Source: Sutterella sp.
Lineage (GTDB): Bacteria > Pseudomonadota > Gammaproteobacteria > Burkholderiales > Burkholderiaceae_F
Direction: 5' to 3'
Assembly (NCBI GenBank): GCA_019418605.1
Contig: DYBN01000041.1
Span: forward strand, 1-15,804
DNA: 15,804 bases
Shown piece by piece: positions 5,981 to 12,185 of the stretch (within the stretch, counting starts at the first letter, position 1; the number at the start of each line of letters is the position of its first letter). The translations under genes were made by a program, and so were the position numbers. The notes below the pieces were generated by a model. It saw only the letters and a program-made list of their open reading frames with translations. It was not told the DNA's origin and made no database searches.

Positions 5981-6583
5981 TCAGGCGCGCTTTTCGTAAA
6001 TCTTGTCGATGAGCCCGTACTCCAGAGCCTCGGCGGGGCTCATGTAGTTGTCGCGGTCGGTGTCGCGGGCGATGGTCTCAAGGCTTTGGCCCGTGCGTTC
6101 GGCCAAAATCGCATTGAGCATGCCCTTGAGGTCCTGGATTTCCTGCGCCTGGATCTGAATGTCGCTTGCCATGCCGCGGCTGCCGCCCGAAGGCTGATGA
6201 ATCATGATGCGCGAGTGCGGCAGCGCACAGCGCTTGCCTTTGGCGCCCGCCGCAAGCAGGAAGGCTCCCATCGAGGCCGCCATGCCCACGCAGATCGTCT
6301 GCACGTCGGGCTTGATGAACTGCATCGTATCGTAGATCCCGAGCCCTGCATAGACCGATCCCCCGGGACTGTTGATGTAGAGCGAAATGTCTTTTTCAGG
6401 ATTTTCACTTTCCAGAAAAAGAAGCTGCGCGACCACCAGATTGGCGCTTTCGTCGTTTACTTCGCCGGTGAGGAACACAATGCGCTCGCGAAGCAGCCGG
6501 GAGTAAATGTCAAAGCTGCGCTCGCCGCGCCCGCTCTGCTCGATCACCATGGGGATGAGCATGTCGTCAATGCGATTGAGCAT
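5981..6583 (-). CDS. clpP: ClpP, ATP-dependent Clp protease proteolytic subunit
   Basis: This 200-residue serine peptidase assembles into a double-heptamer barrel that degrades proteins delivered by ClpX (and ClpA). The catalytic triad is Ser104 in GMAASMGAF, His129 in RIMIHQPSGG and Asp178 in DRDNYMS. All three are offset by seven residues from E. coli precursor numbering (111, 136, 185), so the frame is intact. The glycine-rich strand SPGGSVYAG is at 72-80. The frame is open upstream to 6667, but the ATG at 6581-6583 (MLNRIDDM) has AAGGA eight bases upstream and fits the family. A short propeptide before residues 15-20 is expected from the family. The gene lies between tig and clpX in the usual order. 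Confidence 0.98.
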   Translation of the reverse strand: MLNRIDDMLIPMVIEQSGRGERSFDIYSRLLRERIVFLTGEVNDESANLVVAQLLFLESENPEKDISLYINSPGGSVYAGLGIYDTMQFIKPDVQTICVGMAASMGAFLLAAGAKGKRCALPHSRIMIHQPSGGSRGMASDIQIQAQEIQDLKGMLNAILAERTGQSLETIARDTDRDNYMSPAEALEYGLIDKIYEKRA

Positions 6584-6622
6584 GAACCGAATCCTTCTTG
6601 TTGCGTGATTGATGTCAAAGAA

Positions 6623-6661
6623 AAAGCGGAAAAAGCAGGCAGAGCGCTCTTTTTCCGCTTT
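6623..6661 (-). terminator. Terminator-like hairpin between tig and clpP
   Basis: AAAGCGGAAAAAG (6623-6635) and CTTTTTCCGCTTT (6649-6661) form a perfect 13-bp stem with a 13-base loop. On the minus strand the stem runs into TTCTTTG, so a modest U-tract follows. It ends about 40 bases before the clpP start codon. It may end tig transcripts partially or act in the clpP leader; no strong clpP promoter is visible after it, which argues for leaky termination. Confidence 0.5.
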
Positions 6662-6703
6662 CCACAAGCCTTGGGTTGCACCCTCCGTCCGAGCCTCACT
6701 TTA

Positions 6704-6739
6704 GCGCCGCCTGCGGCAAATTTTGTCGCAGGGCGGCGC
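6704..6739. other. Long hairpin between tig and clpP
   Basis: GCGCCGCC (6704-6711) pairs with GGCGGCGC (6732-6739). The stem continues through TGCGGCAA / TTGTCGCA with one bulged G and one G-T wobble, giving about 16 paired positions. It has no adjacent T-run. It starts 46 bases after the tig stop codon and could protect the tig mRNA 3' end. Confidence 0.5.
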
Positions 6740-6784
6740 CCCGGGGGCGTCAGAGCAGGGGCGGCACCAACGGCAGCCGGCCTA

Positions 6785-8197
6785 TCAGGCGGCGGCCGTC
6801 GACCTGCCCATCAGATCGTCAAAGGGCACGGCCTCTTCAGTGGTCTTGGCCTTGCCAAGCACAAAGTCAACGAGCTTTTCTTCGAGCACGCGGCCGGCCA
6901 CGCCCTGGAACTGCTGCTGGTTGCTCATCACCCACTTCACCATCTCTTCGGGCTCTTCGTAGGCAGAGGCAATCTCTCTGGCGCGCGCCTCGATCTCGGA
7001 CTTCGACGCGACGATGTTGTTTTCCTGCAGGATGTGCTGCGTGAGCATGGCAAGATGCAGCTGGCGGTTGGCGGGCTCAAAGAGCAGCTCGCGCGGAAGA
7101 TCCTCGGCCTTGCCCTTGGAGCCGGCGTACTGCAGGAAGTTCTCGGCGACGGCCTTCATTTCCGCCTCGAGCATGACCTGCGGAACCGGGAAGTCGCACA
7201 GCTTGTAGAGCGCTTCCATCACCTCCTGACGGGTGCGCATGGAAAGACGCTCCTTGACCTCGCGCTCAAGGTTCTTCTTGATTTCCTCGCGCATCTTCTC
7301 GACCGACTCAAGCCCCAGGGTCTTGGCAAAGTCATCGTCAACAGCCGGGTACACGGGCTTTTCAACCTTGGTGCAATCAACCTTGAAGGAGACCTGCTTG
7401 CCCGCGAGGTCGGCGTTGCCGTAGTTGGCGGGGAACGTCAGATCAAACGTCTTCGACTCGCCGGCGCTCATGCCGGTCACGGCCGTCTCGAACTCGGGCA
7501 GCATGCGGCCCTGGCCGAGCAGGAACTGGAAGTCCTCGGCGGAGCCGCCTTCAAAGGGCTCGCCGTCGCGGGAACCCTCGAAGTTCACCGTCACCTTGTC
7601 GTCGGCGGCAGCCTTGCGGCCTTCCTCGACTTCATAGGTCGCGCGCTGGCGCACGATGATGTCGATCGTCTTCTGCACGGCCTCTTCGGTCACTTCGCAC
7701 GTGTAGCGCTTCAGTTCAAGGGCGCTCAGATCGGGCGTGGTGATCTCGGGGAGAACTTCGAAGGTGAGCTTGAACTTCATCGCTTCGCCTTCGACGGGGG
7801 CGGCGTTTGCCTGCCCTGCCACGTTGTAGTTGCCCTGCTTGACGGCCTCGCGGAACTGCTCGTCGATCATGCGGTTCATCACGCGGTTGGCCGCATCGAA
7901 ACCGTAGGCGGCCTCAACCATCTTGGCGGGCACGTGACCGGGGCGGAAGCCGGGCATCTTGAGATTCTTGCCGATGCGCCGCAGTTCAGCCTTCACGGAG
8001 GAATCAAACTGGGCTTGGTCAAGCGTCACTTCCACGCTTCTTTCGAGGGGATTGGGCTCTTCAGCCTTGGCCTCGGAGGCCTGCGCAGTCTCTTCGGCCG
8101 CGGCAGCTTCTTCAGTCTTTGCAGCTTCTTCGGCCTTGAGAGCCTCTTCGGCCTTGACGGCTTCTACATTTTCAGTCATTGGAACGGTTTTCTTCAT
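6785..8197 (-). CDS. tig: Trigger factor, ribosome-associated chaperone / PPIase
   Basis: Trigger factor binds at the ribosome exit tunnel and shields nascent chains. The protein is 470 residues from the ATG at 8195-8197 (MKKTVPMTEN), which has CAGG seven bases upstream; an internal ATG at 8177-8179 is the alternative. The ribosome-binding signature GFRPGHVP is at 83-90 in the N-terminal domain. The FKBP-like PPIase domain includes VTVNFEGSRDGEPFEGG and GQGRMLPEFE, and a helical C-terminal domain completes the family architecture. The oddity is residues 1-50: a Glu/Ala/Lys-rich stretch with KAEEA-like repeats before the conserved start (LERSVEVTL). E. coli trigger factor is 432 residues and begins almost directly with that domain. 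No ATG lies between the extension and the domain, so the extension is probably translated. Confidence 0.97.
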   Translation of the reverse strand: MKKTVPMTENVEAVKAEEALKAEEAAKTEEAAAAEETAQASEAKAEEPNPLERSVEVTLDQAQFDSSVKAELRRIGKNLKMPGFRPGHVPAKMVEAAYGFDAANRVMNRMIDEQFREAVKQGNYNVAGQANAAPVEGEAMKFKLTFEVLPEITTPDLSALELKRYTCEVTEEAVQKTIDIIVRQRATYEVEEGRKAAADDKVTVNFEGSRDGEPFEGGSAEDFQFLLGQGRMLPEFETAVTGMSAGESKTFDLTFPANYGNADLAGKQVSFKVDCTKVEKPVYPAVDDDFAKTLGLESVEKMREEIKKNLEREVKERLSMRTRQEVMEALYKLCDFPVPQVMLEAEMKAVAENFLQYAGSKGKAEDLPRELLFEPANRQLHLAMLTQHILQENNIVASKSEIEARAREIASAYEEPEEMVKWVMSNQQQFQGVAGRVLEEKLVDFVLGKAKTTEEAVPFDDLMGRSTAAA

Positions 8198-8224
8198 GCA
8201 TGTGCCTGCAGCCGCTGGGTGACA

Positions 8225-8257
8225 AAAACTCAACCGACCGCCGATGAGTTGAGTTTT
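8225..8257 (-). terminator. Terminator-like hairpin in the tig leader
   Basis: AAAACTCAAC (8225-8234) and GTTGAGTTTT (8248-8257) form a perfect 10-bp stem with a 13-base loop. On the minus strand the stem ends in a T-run (GAGTTTTTGTC). It lies only about 28 bases before the tig start codon and downstream of the candidate promoter at 8424-8429. It could be an attenuator, a translation-control hairpin, or the end of a separate short RNA. Confidence 0.55.
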
Positions 8258-8423
8258 GCGATCGGACGGCCGCTGCAAGGCAAGGGTTAAAAGATTCTTT
8301 TTTCTCGGCAGCTGCTTTGCCCGATGCGGGCGAAGACCTGCATGCGGTTTTTTTGGAGCTTGGCCCCAAAGCTTTTGCCGGACGACACAAACGCGCGCAT
8401 GCGCGATGCGCTTGAAACGCCGC

Positions 8424-8429
8424 ATTATA
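8424..8429 (-). promoter_or_regulatory. Candidate tig promoter, consensus -10 TATAAT
   Basis: The minus strand carries a perfect TATAAT here, but no good -35 hexamer lies 16-18 bases upstream. Transcription would start near 8417, giving a leader of about 220 bases to tig, or an RNA of about 190 bases if it stops at the hairpin at 8225-8257. A 12-bp palindrome CGCGCATGCGCG lies just downstream at 8394-8405. Confidence 0.45.
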
Positions 8430-8601
8430 CTGAATCGGCAAGGCTTTCGTGCGCGCCAAAACAAGGCTTGCGCTTTGATCTTTCAGGCCATCGGGGGCGG
8501 CGCACGCCGCCTGCGGCCGTTTCCTTGGTCTGCCGTGCACGGCCCGGATTGCGCCGAGCTGCGCCTAGATGAAGGCAAGAGCAATGCCCCAAACAAAGCC
8601 C

Positions 8602-8659
8602 GTGCCTTTGCCAGCATCCGGGCCCCAAGTCGGCCCAAAGCCCTGCCGGCACTTTTTTT
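8602..8659 (+). terminator. Weak terminator candidate, rightward
   Basis: GTGCC (8602-8606) and GGCAC (8648-8652) enclose a smaller GGGCC/GGCCC hairpin (8620-8636) and are followed by seven T residues (8653-8659). No rightward gene precedes it, so it may end an unannotated rightward transcript or be chance. The surrounding stretch 8430-8700 shows no credible coding frame. Confidence 0.3.
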
Positions 8660-8711
8660 GCGCCCGCGAAAATCCACGCCGGTCTCGCGCGCAGCAGGCC
8701 CGGTGCGCCGA

Positions 8712-8717
8712 TACAAT
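8712..8717 (+). promoter_or_regulatory. Candidate promoter of the FGGY kinase (-10 TACAAT)
   Basis: TACAAT matches the sigma70 -10 at 5/6, in the context GATACAATGGCGCC. No convincing -35 is visible at the usual spacing, so an activator may be needed. The leader to the kinase start would be about 95 bases. Confidence 0.35.
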
Positions 8718-8817
8718 GGCGCCTGATTCACATGCATTTCCAAGGGCGCGGCGCCCTTTGCCGGCACGCCTGGCGCTGCCGCCGCCGCCCCGTCAATTCA
8801 AGAGGTTTCCCCAAGAC

Positions 8818-10368
8818 ATGAGCAAACTCTACCTCGGCTTTGATGCCGGCACCCAAAGCGTCAAAGTCGCCGTGTATGACGAAAAACTCAAGGCCGTGGC
8901 CGCCCACAGTCTTCCCACCACCCTGCACTACCCGCATCCGGGCTGGGTGCAGATGGACGTTGAGGAATTCTTTGAAATCACCGTGGAGTGCATCCGCCGC
9001 TGCGTCGACGACGTCAAGGGCAAGGGCTACGACGCGGGCGACATCGCCGCCGTCATGGGCGACGGCATCATCTGCGGCATCGCGGGCATCGATGAAAACG
9101 GCAAGGCCGTCACTCCCTACATCAACTATCTCGACAGCCGCACGCAGGACGACTGCGATGCGATCAACGCGCTTGATCTCGACATCTGGGGCCGCGAAAC
9201 GGGAAATCCGCAGGCCAACTGCATGTTTCCCGCGATGTTTGCTCGCTGGCTTCTTAAAAACGACCGAAACTTTGCCGAGCGCGGCGTCAAGTTCGTGCAC
9301 AACGCCCCGTACATTCTCATGAACCTTGCGGGCCTCAAGGCCTGCGATGCCTTCATCGACTGGGGCGCGATGTCGGGCTGGGGGCTTGGCTACAAGGTCG
9401 AGGAAAAAGTCTGGTCGCCCGAGCAGCTCTCCATCCTCGGCATCGATGAAAAGTACATGCCCCGCATTCTCAAGCCCTGGGACATCGTGGGCGGCATCAG
9501 CAGCGAGGTGGCCGCACGCACGGGGCTCAAAGCCGGCACGCCCGTGTGCGCGGGCGCTGGCGACACCATGCAGTCGATGCTGGGCTCGGGCGTCTTTGCC
9601 GCAGGCCAGGGCGTCGACGTCGCAGGAACCTGCGCCATGTTCTGCGTCTCGACCAAGGGCATCGTCCCCCAACTTTCGCGCAAGGGGGCGGGCCTTATCT
9701 TTAACAGCGGCTCCCTGCCCGATACCTATTTCTACTGGGGATTCATTCGCACCGGGGGGCTTGCGCTGCGCTGGTTCAAGGACAATGTCTGCCAGGAAGG
9801 GGGCAACGCGATGTACTACAGCCACCTGTCGGACGCCGCCGAAAAAGTGCCCGCCGGCTGCAACGGCGTCGTTTTCCTTCCCTACCTCACGGGCGGCACG
9901 GGAGAGTTCAAGGGGGCAAGCGGGGCTTTTCTCAACATGACGCTCGACGATGATCAAAACGTCATGTGGCGCGCCGTGCTTGAAGCCATCGGCTACGACT
10001 ACATGGAGATCACGGACACGTACCGCGCCGCGGGCGTTGACCTAAACCGCATCACCGTCACCGAAGGCGGCAGCCGCGACTCGCTCTGGAACCAGATCAA
10101 GGCCGACATGCTCAATGCCGAAGTTGTGCGCTACCGCACCTCGGGCGGCGCCGTGGTGACAAACTGCGTGTTCGCTGCGCTTGCCGCGGGCGACGTCTCG
10201 GACATTCGCGCGGCACTCGAAAAGACGATCGTGCGCGACGCGCAGTACGTGCCCAACGAGGAAAACAGCAAAACCTACCGGCGTCTTTTCGAACTCAAAA
10301 GCACCTTGGTCAAAAGCGACCTGCAGGCGGCCTACCGCACGCTTGCCGCCATGCGAAAGACTGCCTGA
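8818..10368 (+). CDS. FGGY-family carbohydrate kinase (xylulokinase-like)
   Basis: The 516-residue protein belongs to the FGGY sugar kinases, which use ATP to phosphorylate sugars such as xylulose, gluconate, ribulose or glycerol. LYLGFDAGTQSVKVAVYD (4-21) is the N-terminal phosphate-binding strand of the actin/hexokinase fold. CAGAGDTMQSMLGSG (244-258) carries the likely catalytic base Asp249. GGSRDSLWNQIKADML (417-432) is the second FGGY signature. The ATG at 8818-8820 is chosen because the homologous region begins there and AGAGG lies 12 bases upstream (slightly long spacing); the frame is open back to 8569, but the extra residues look non-coding. There is no isomerase, transporter or dehydrogenase alongside to reveal the substrate. 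It is the only rightward gene in the window and ends at its own terminator (10498-10531). Confidence 0.9.
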   Translation: MSKLYLGFDAGTQSVKVAVYDEKLKAVAAHSLPTTLHYPHPGWVQMDVEEFFEITVECIRRCVDDVKGKGYDAGDIAAVMGDGIICGIAGIDENGKAVTPYINYLDSRTQDDCDAINALDLDIWGRETGNPQANCMFPAMFARWLLKNDRNFAERGVKFVHNAPYILMNLAGLKACDAFIDWGAMSGWGLGYKVEEKVWSPEQLSILGIDEKYMPRILKPWDIVGGISSEVAARTGLKAGTPVCAGAGDTMQSMLGSGVFAAGQGVDVAGTCAMFCVSTKGIVPQLSRKGAGLIFNSGSLPDTYFYWGFIRTGGLALRWFKDNVCQEGGNAMYYSHLSDAAEKVPAGCNGVVFLPYLTGGTGEFKGASGAFLNMTLDDDQNVMWRAVLEAIGYDYMEITDTYRAAGVDLNRITVTEGGSRDSLWNQIKADMLNAEVVRYRTSGGAVVTNCVFAALAAGDVSDIRAALEKTIVRDAQYVPNEENSKTYRRLFELKSTLVKSDLQAAYRTLAAMRKTA

Positions 10369-10400
10369 GGCAGAGCCGGGCGCGAGCGAGGGCAGCGCCC

Positions 10401-10455
10401 GGCAAAAACGAAAGCGGGAAGCCGGCAGAAAACGAGATTTTTCTGCAGACTTCCC
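10401..10455 (-). terminator. Hairpin, probable terminator of the HTH gene
   Basis: GGGAAG (10416-10421) pairs with CTTCCC (10450-10455), and GCAGAAAA (10425-10432) with TTTTCTGC (10439-10446). On the minus strand the structure is followed by GCTTTCGTTTTTGCC, a broken T-run. It can serve leftward transcripts from the small HTH gene, about 75 bases past its stop. Confidence 0.5.
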
Positions 10456-10497
10456 GAGTAAGGCCCGCCGGCGGCTTTGCGCCGCGCAAGGCCCGCC

Positions 10498-10531
10498 GAA
10501 GGCTCCCGCAGCGGGGGCCTTCTCGTTTTTT
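10498..10531 (+). terminator. Rho-independent terminator of the FGGY kinase
   Basis: Bases 10498-10508 pair with 10512-10522 (11 pairs, one G-T wobble) around a 3-base loop, followed by TCG and six T residues. The T-run overlaps the stop codon of the convergent HTH gene. A direct repeat AAGGCCCGCCG lies just upstream (about 10461 and 10488). Confidence 0.85.
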
Positions 10532-10802
10532 AGCGCAGCGTCAGCGTCAAGCCGAGCGCTTTGATCACGCGGAAAACGTTGGAAAAGCGAGGATCGGTCA
10601 TGCCGTCGAAGGTGCGGTAAAAGCTTGTCCTTTCCAAATTGGCGATGCGGCAGATGCGCTGAACGCCGATCTCGCGGCCAATTTCTCCGATCTCTCTAGT
10701 AAGAAGCATGCCGGTCCCATCGTCCTCGGCCGCGGCTTTGTCCAAGCGCTGCTGAAGTTTCCGCTTGAGGTCGTTGGTAAGCTTCGTGTCGGATTTACTC
10801 AT
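10530..10802 (-). CDS. Small HTH protein, addiction-module antidote (HI1420/HigA-like) type
   Basis: This 90-residue protein has a charged N-terminus (1-28) and a helix-turn-helix region, RICRIANLERTSFYRTFDG (49-67), followed by FSNVFRVIKALGLTLTLR. The order I-A-x-x-x-x-x-R-T-S-x-Y-R, then V-x-K/R-V-x-K-A-L-G-L, is typical of the probable addiction module antidote family, whose members repress their own toxin-antitoxin operon. The usual partner is a RelE/HigB-like toxin gene immediately upstream. None is found: the 261 bases upstream have no matching frame before moaA, and the downstream gene is the convergent kinase. It may be an orphan antitoxin reused as a regulator. The ATG at 10800-10802 has GGGA about 9-10 bases upstream. 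Candidate operators lie in 10840-11046. Confidence 0.8.
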   Translation of the reverse strand: MSKSDTKLTNDLKRKLQQRLDKAAAEDDGTGMLLTREIGEIGREIGVQRICRIANLERTSFYRTFDGMTDPRFSNVFRVIKALGLTLTLR

Positions 10803-10839
10803 GCTGGTTCTTCCCTAGCCCGCAACAAGGGGCTGTGTC

Positions 10840-10849
10840 TTGACGTCAA
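10840..10849. promoter_or_regulatory. Palindrome TTGACGTCAA upstream of the HTH gene
   Basis: A perfect 10-bp palindrome lies 38 bases before the HTH gene start. Antidote-type HTH proteins usually repress their own promoter through palindromes, so this is one of three candidate sites; the others are around 10925-10948 and at 11034-11046. Confidence 0.3.
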
Positions 10850-10924
10850 AGGCTCAATGAATGCCTTGAAATAAGGCGGGCAGGACAACAGCGGCAATGT
10901 AACCCAAATCCTACCAAAATCTAT

Positions 10925-10948
10925 TTTAGTGCCCGCTAAAGGTAGTAC
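10925..10948. promoter_or_regulatory. Paired palindromes TTTAG-N6-CTAAA and GGTAGTACC
   Basis: TTTAG and CTAAA flank six bases at about 10924-10939, directly followed by the perfect palindrome GGTAGTACC (10940-10948). Both sit in an A+T-rich part of the 261-base spacer between moaA and the HTH gene, as expected for an operator region. No protein can be assigned from sequence alone. Confidence 0.3.
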
Positions 10949-11033
10949 CTCACGGGACAACGGAAAATAGGGGTTAACGCTGTCCTTTTTTTCCCTGATG
11001 CCGAAGCCCGCAATTCAGCGGACCGGCCCTTCA

Positions 11034-11067
11034 GTACAAATTGTACGGAACTTTTGCCGCAAGTCAC
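11034..11067 (-). promoter_or_regulatory. Candidate promoter with overlapping 13-bp palindrome
   Basis: On the minus strand GTGACT (11062-11067) and TACAAT (11040-11045) are 16 bases apart. The perfect palindrome GTACAAATTGTAC (11034-11046) covers the -10 element, so a bound protein would block transcription. The -35 overlaps the moaA stop codon. The transcript would run leftward to the HTH gene with a leader of about 230 bases. Confidence 0.45.
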
Positions 11068-12185
11068 CCGCCGATGTACTGCATTTCGACGCGCGCGCGG
11101 CGCGGTGCGGTCTGCGAGAGCCGAATTTCCGAGTAGTGATCGTCGCGGGCGCACCAAAGTCTGGCAATGGCAAGGCTGATCTCCTCGTCGGTGGCGCCGC
11201 CGCGCAGCATCGTGCGCAGATCGTATCCCCTATCGGCAAAAAGGCACATGACGAGGCTGCCCTCCACCGAGAGGCGCACGCGCGAACAGTCGCGGCAGAA
11301 GGCCTGCGTGACCGAGCTGATAAAGCCGATCTCGCCCGCCCCGTCAAGGTAGCGCCACCTGCGCGCCGTCTCGCCCCGGTAGTTGGGCTCGACGGGCTCG
11401 ATGGGGTAGACGCGGTTGATGACTGCGGCCGCCTCGGCCGAAGACACGACGTCGTCCATGCGCCAGCCGTTGGCCGTACCCGCATCCATGTATTCGATAA
11501 AGCGAAGAACGATGCCGGTATTGCGGAAATGTGCGGCCAGCGGCAGGATTTCTCCCTCGTTCATGCCTCGCTTTAAAACCGTGTTGACCTTCACGGAGAG
11601 CCCCGCGTCACGCGCTGCCTCAATGCCCTCGAGCACCTTGGCAGCGGGAAACCCCACATCGTTGATGCTCTGAAAGAGCGCCTCGTCAAGCGCGTCAAGA
11701 CTCACCGTCACGCGGTCAAGGCCCGCGGCCTTCAGGTCGGCCGCCTTGCGCTTTAAAAGCGTGGCATTGGTGGTCATTGCGATGTCAAGCGGCCTGCCCG
11801 AGAGCGTTTTGAGTTTTTTAAGCGCTGCAATGAGCTCTTCGACGTGCTTTCTTAAAAGCGGCTCGCCTCCGGTGAGCCGCACCTTTTCGACGCCGTGCCC
11901 GATGAAGATGCGCACAAGGCGCACGAGCTCCTCAAAGCGCAAGAGTTCGGTGTGGGCCAAAAACTGATGCCGGGAGTCAAACTTTTCCTTGGGCATGCAG
12001 TAGCGGCAGCGAAAGTTGCAGTGATCGGTAAGGCTGATGCGCAGATCGCGCAGCGGCCGGCCGCGCCGGTCGATGAGCCTGCCGTCCTTGATGCGCACCT
12101 CGCCCGAAATCGGCACGGGAAGCCGCATGAGCGAGACGGGACTTGCGCCCGCATCCGCAGCAATGGGTATGGTTTTCTCAGGCAC
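11064..12185 (-). CDS. moaA: MoaA, GTP 3',8-cyclase (molybdenum cofactor step 1)
   Basis: This 373-residue radical-SAM enzyme converts GTP to 3',8-cyclo-7,8-dihydro-GTP, the first step of molybdopterin synthesis. The radical-SAM cluster motif CNFRCRYC gives Cys56, Cys60 and Cys63. GGEP (106-109) is the SAM-binding motif. The second, C-terminal cluster uses Cys297, Cys300 and Cys314 (FCRDCSRVRLS...MCLF). The family's essential terminal Gly-Gly is present (IGG end). The start is a GTG at 12183-12185 with AAAGG 5-6 bases upstream, overlapping the last 8 bases of lpxB. An ATG at 12128 would give a more typical length but has no ribosome site. The translational overlap implies co-expression with lpxB. 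No other Moco genes are in the window. There is no clear terminator after it. Confidence 0.96.
   Translation of the reverse strand: MPEKTIPIAADAGASPVSLMRLPVPISGEVRIKDGRLIDRRGRPLRDLRISLTDHCNFRCRYCMPKEKFDSRHQFLAHTELLRFEELVRLVRIFIGHGVEKVRLTGGEPLLRKHVEELIAALKKLKTLSGRPLDIAMTTNATLLKRKAADLKAAGLDRVTVSLDALDEALFQSINDVGFPAAKVLEGIEAARDAGLSVKVNTVLKRGMNEGEILPLAAHFRNTGIVLRFIEYMDAGTANGWRMDDVVSSAEAAAVINRVYPIEPVEPNYRGETARRWRYLDGAGEIGFISSVTQAFCRDCSRVRLSVEGSLVMCLFADRGYDLRTMLRGGATDEEISLAIARLWCARDDHYSEIRLSQTAPRRARVEMQYIGG

Noticed and set aside
6590..6618. TTGACA (complement of 6613-6618) as a clpP promoter -35
   Set aside because: The matching -10 would fall on the clpP ribosome site, so transcription would begin at or inside the start codon.
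5900..8290. 796-codon open frame on the plus strand opposite clpP and tig
   Set aside because: Shadow of two conserved genes and their spacer; no domain or ribosome site.
8290..8345. Resemblance of the tig leader (GCAGGTC...AAAGCAGC) to the 4.5S/SRP RNA core
   Set aside because: The conserved GGAAGG-type internal loop and the enclosing long helix are absent.
8411..8432. CTTGAAA on the plus strand as a sigma32 -35
   Set aside because: No CCCCAT-like -10 at 13-15 bases, and no heat-shock gene downstream.
8728..9957. 409-codon minus-strand frame opposite the FGGY kinase
   Set aside because: The plus strand has full FGGY motifs; the reverse frame shows no domain.
10936..11157. 73-codon minus-strand frame as the missing toxin of the antidote gene
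   Set aside because: It overlaps the end of moaA, is Arg/Ala-rich shadow-like sequence and lacks RelE/HigB features.
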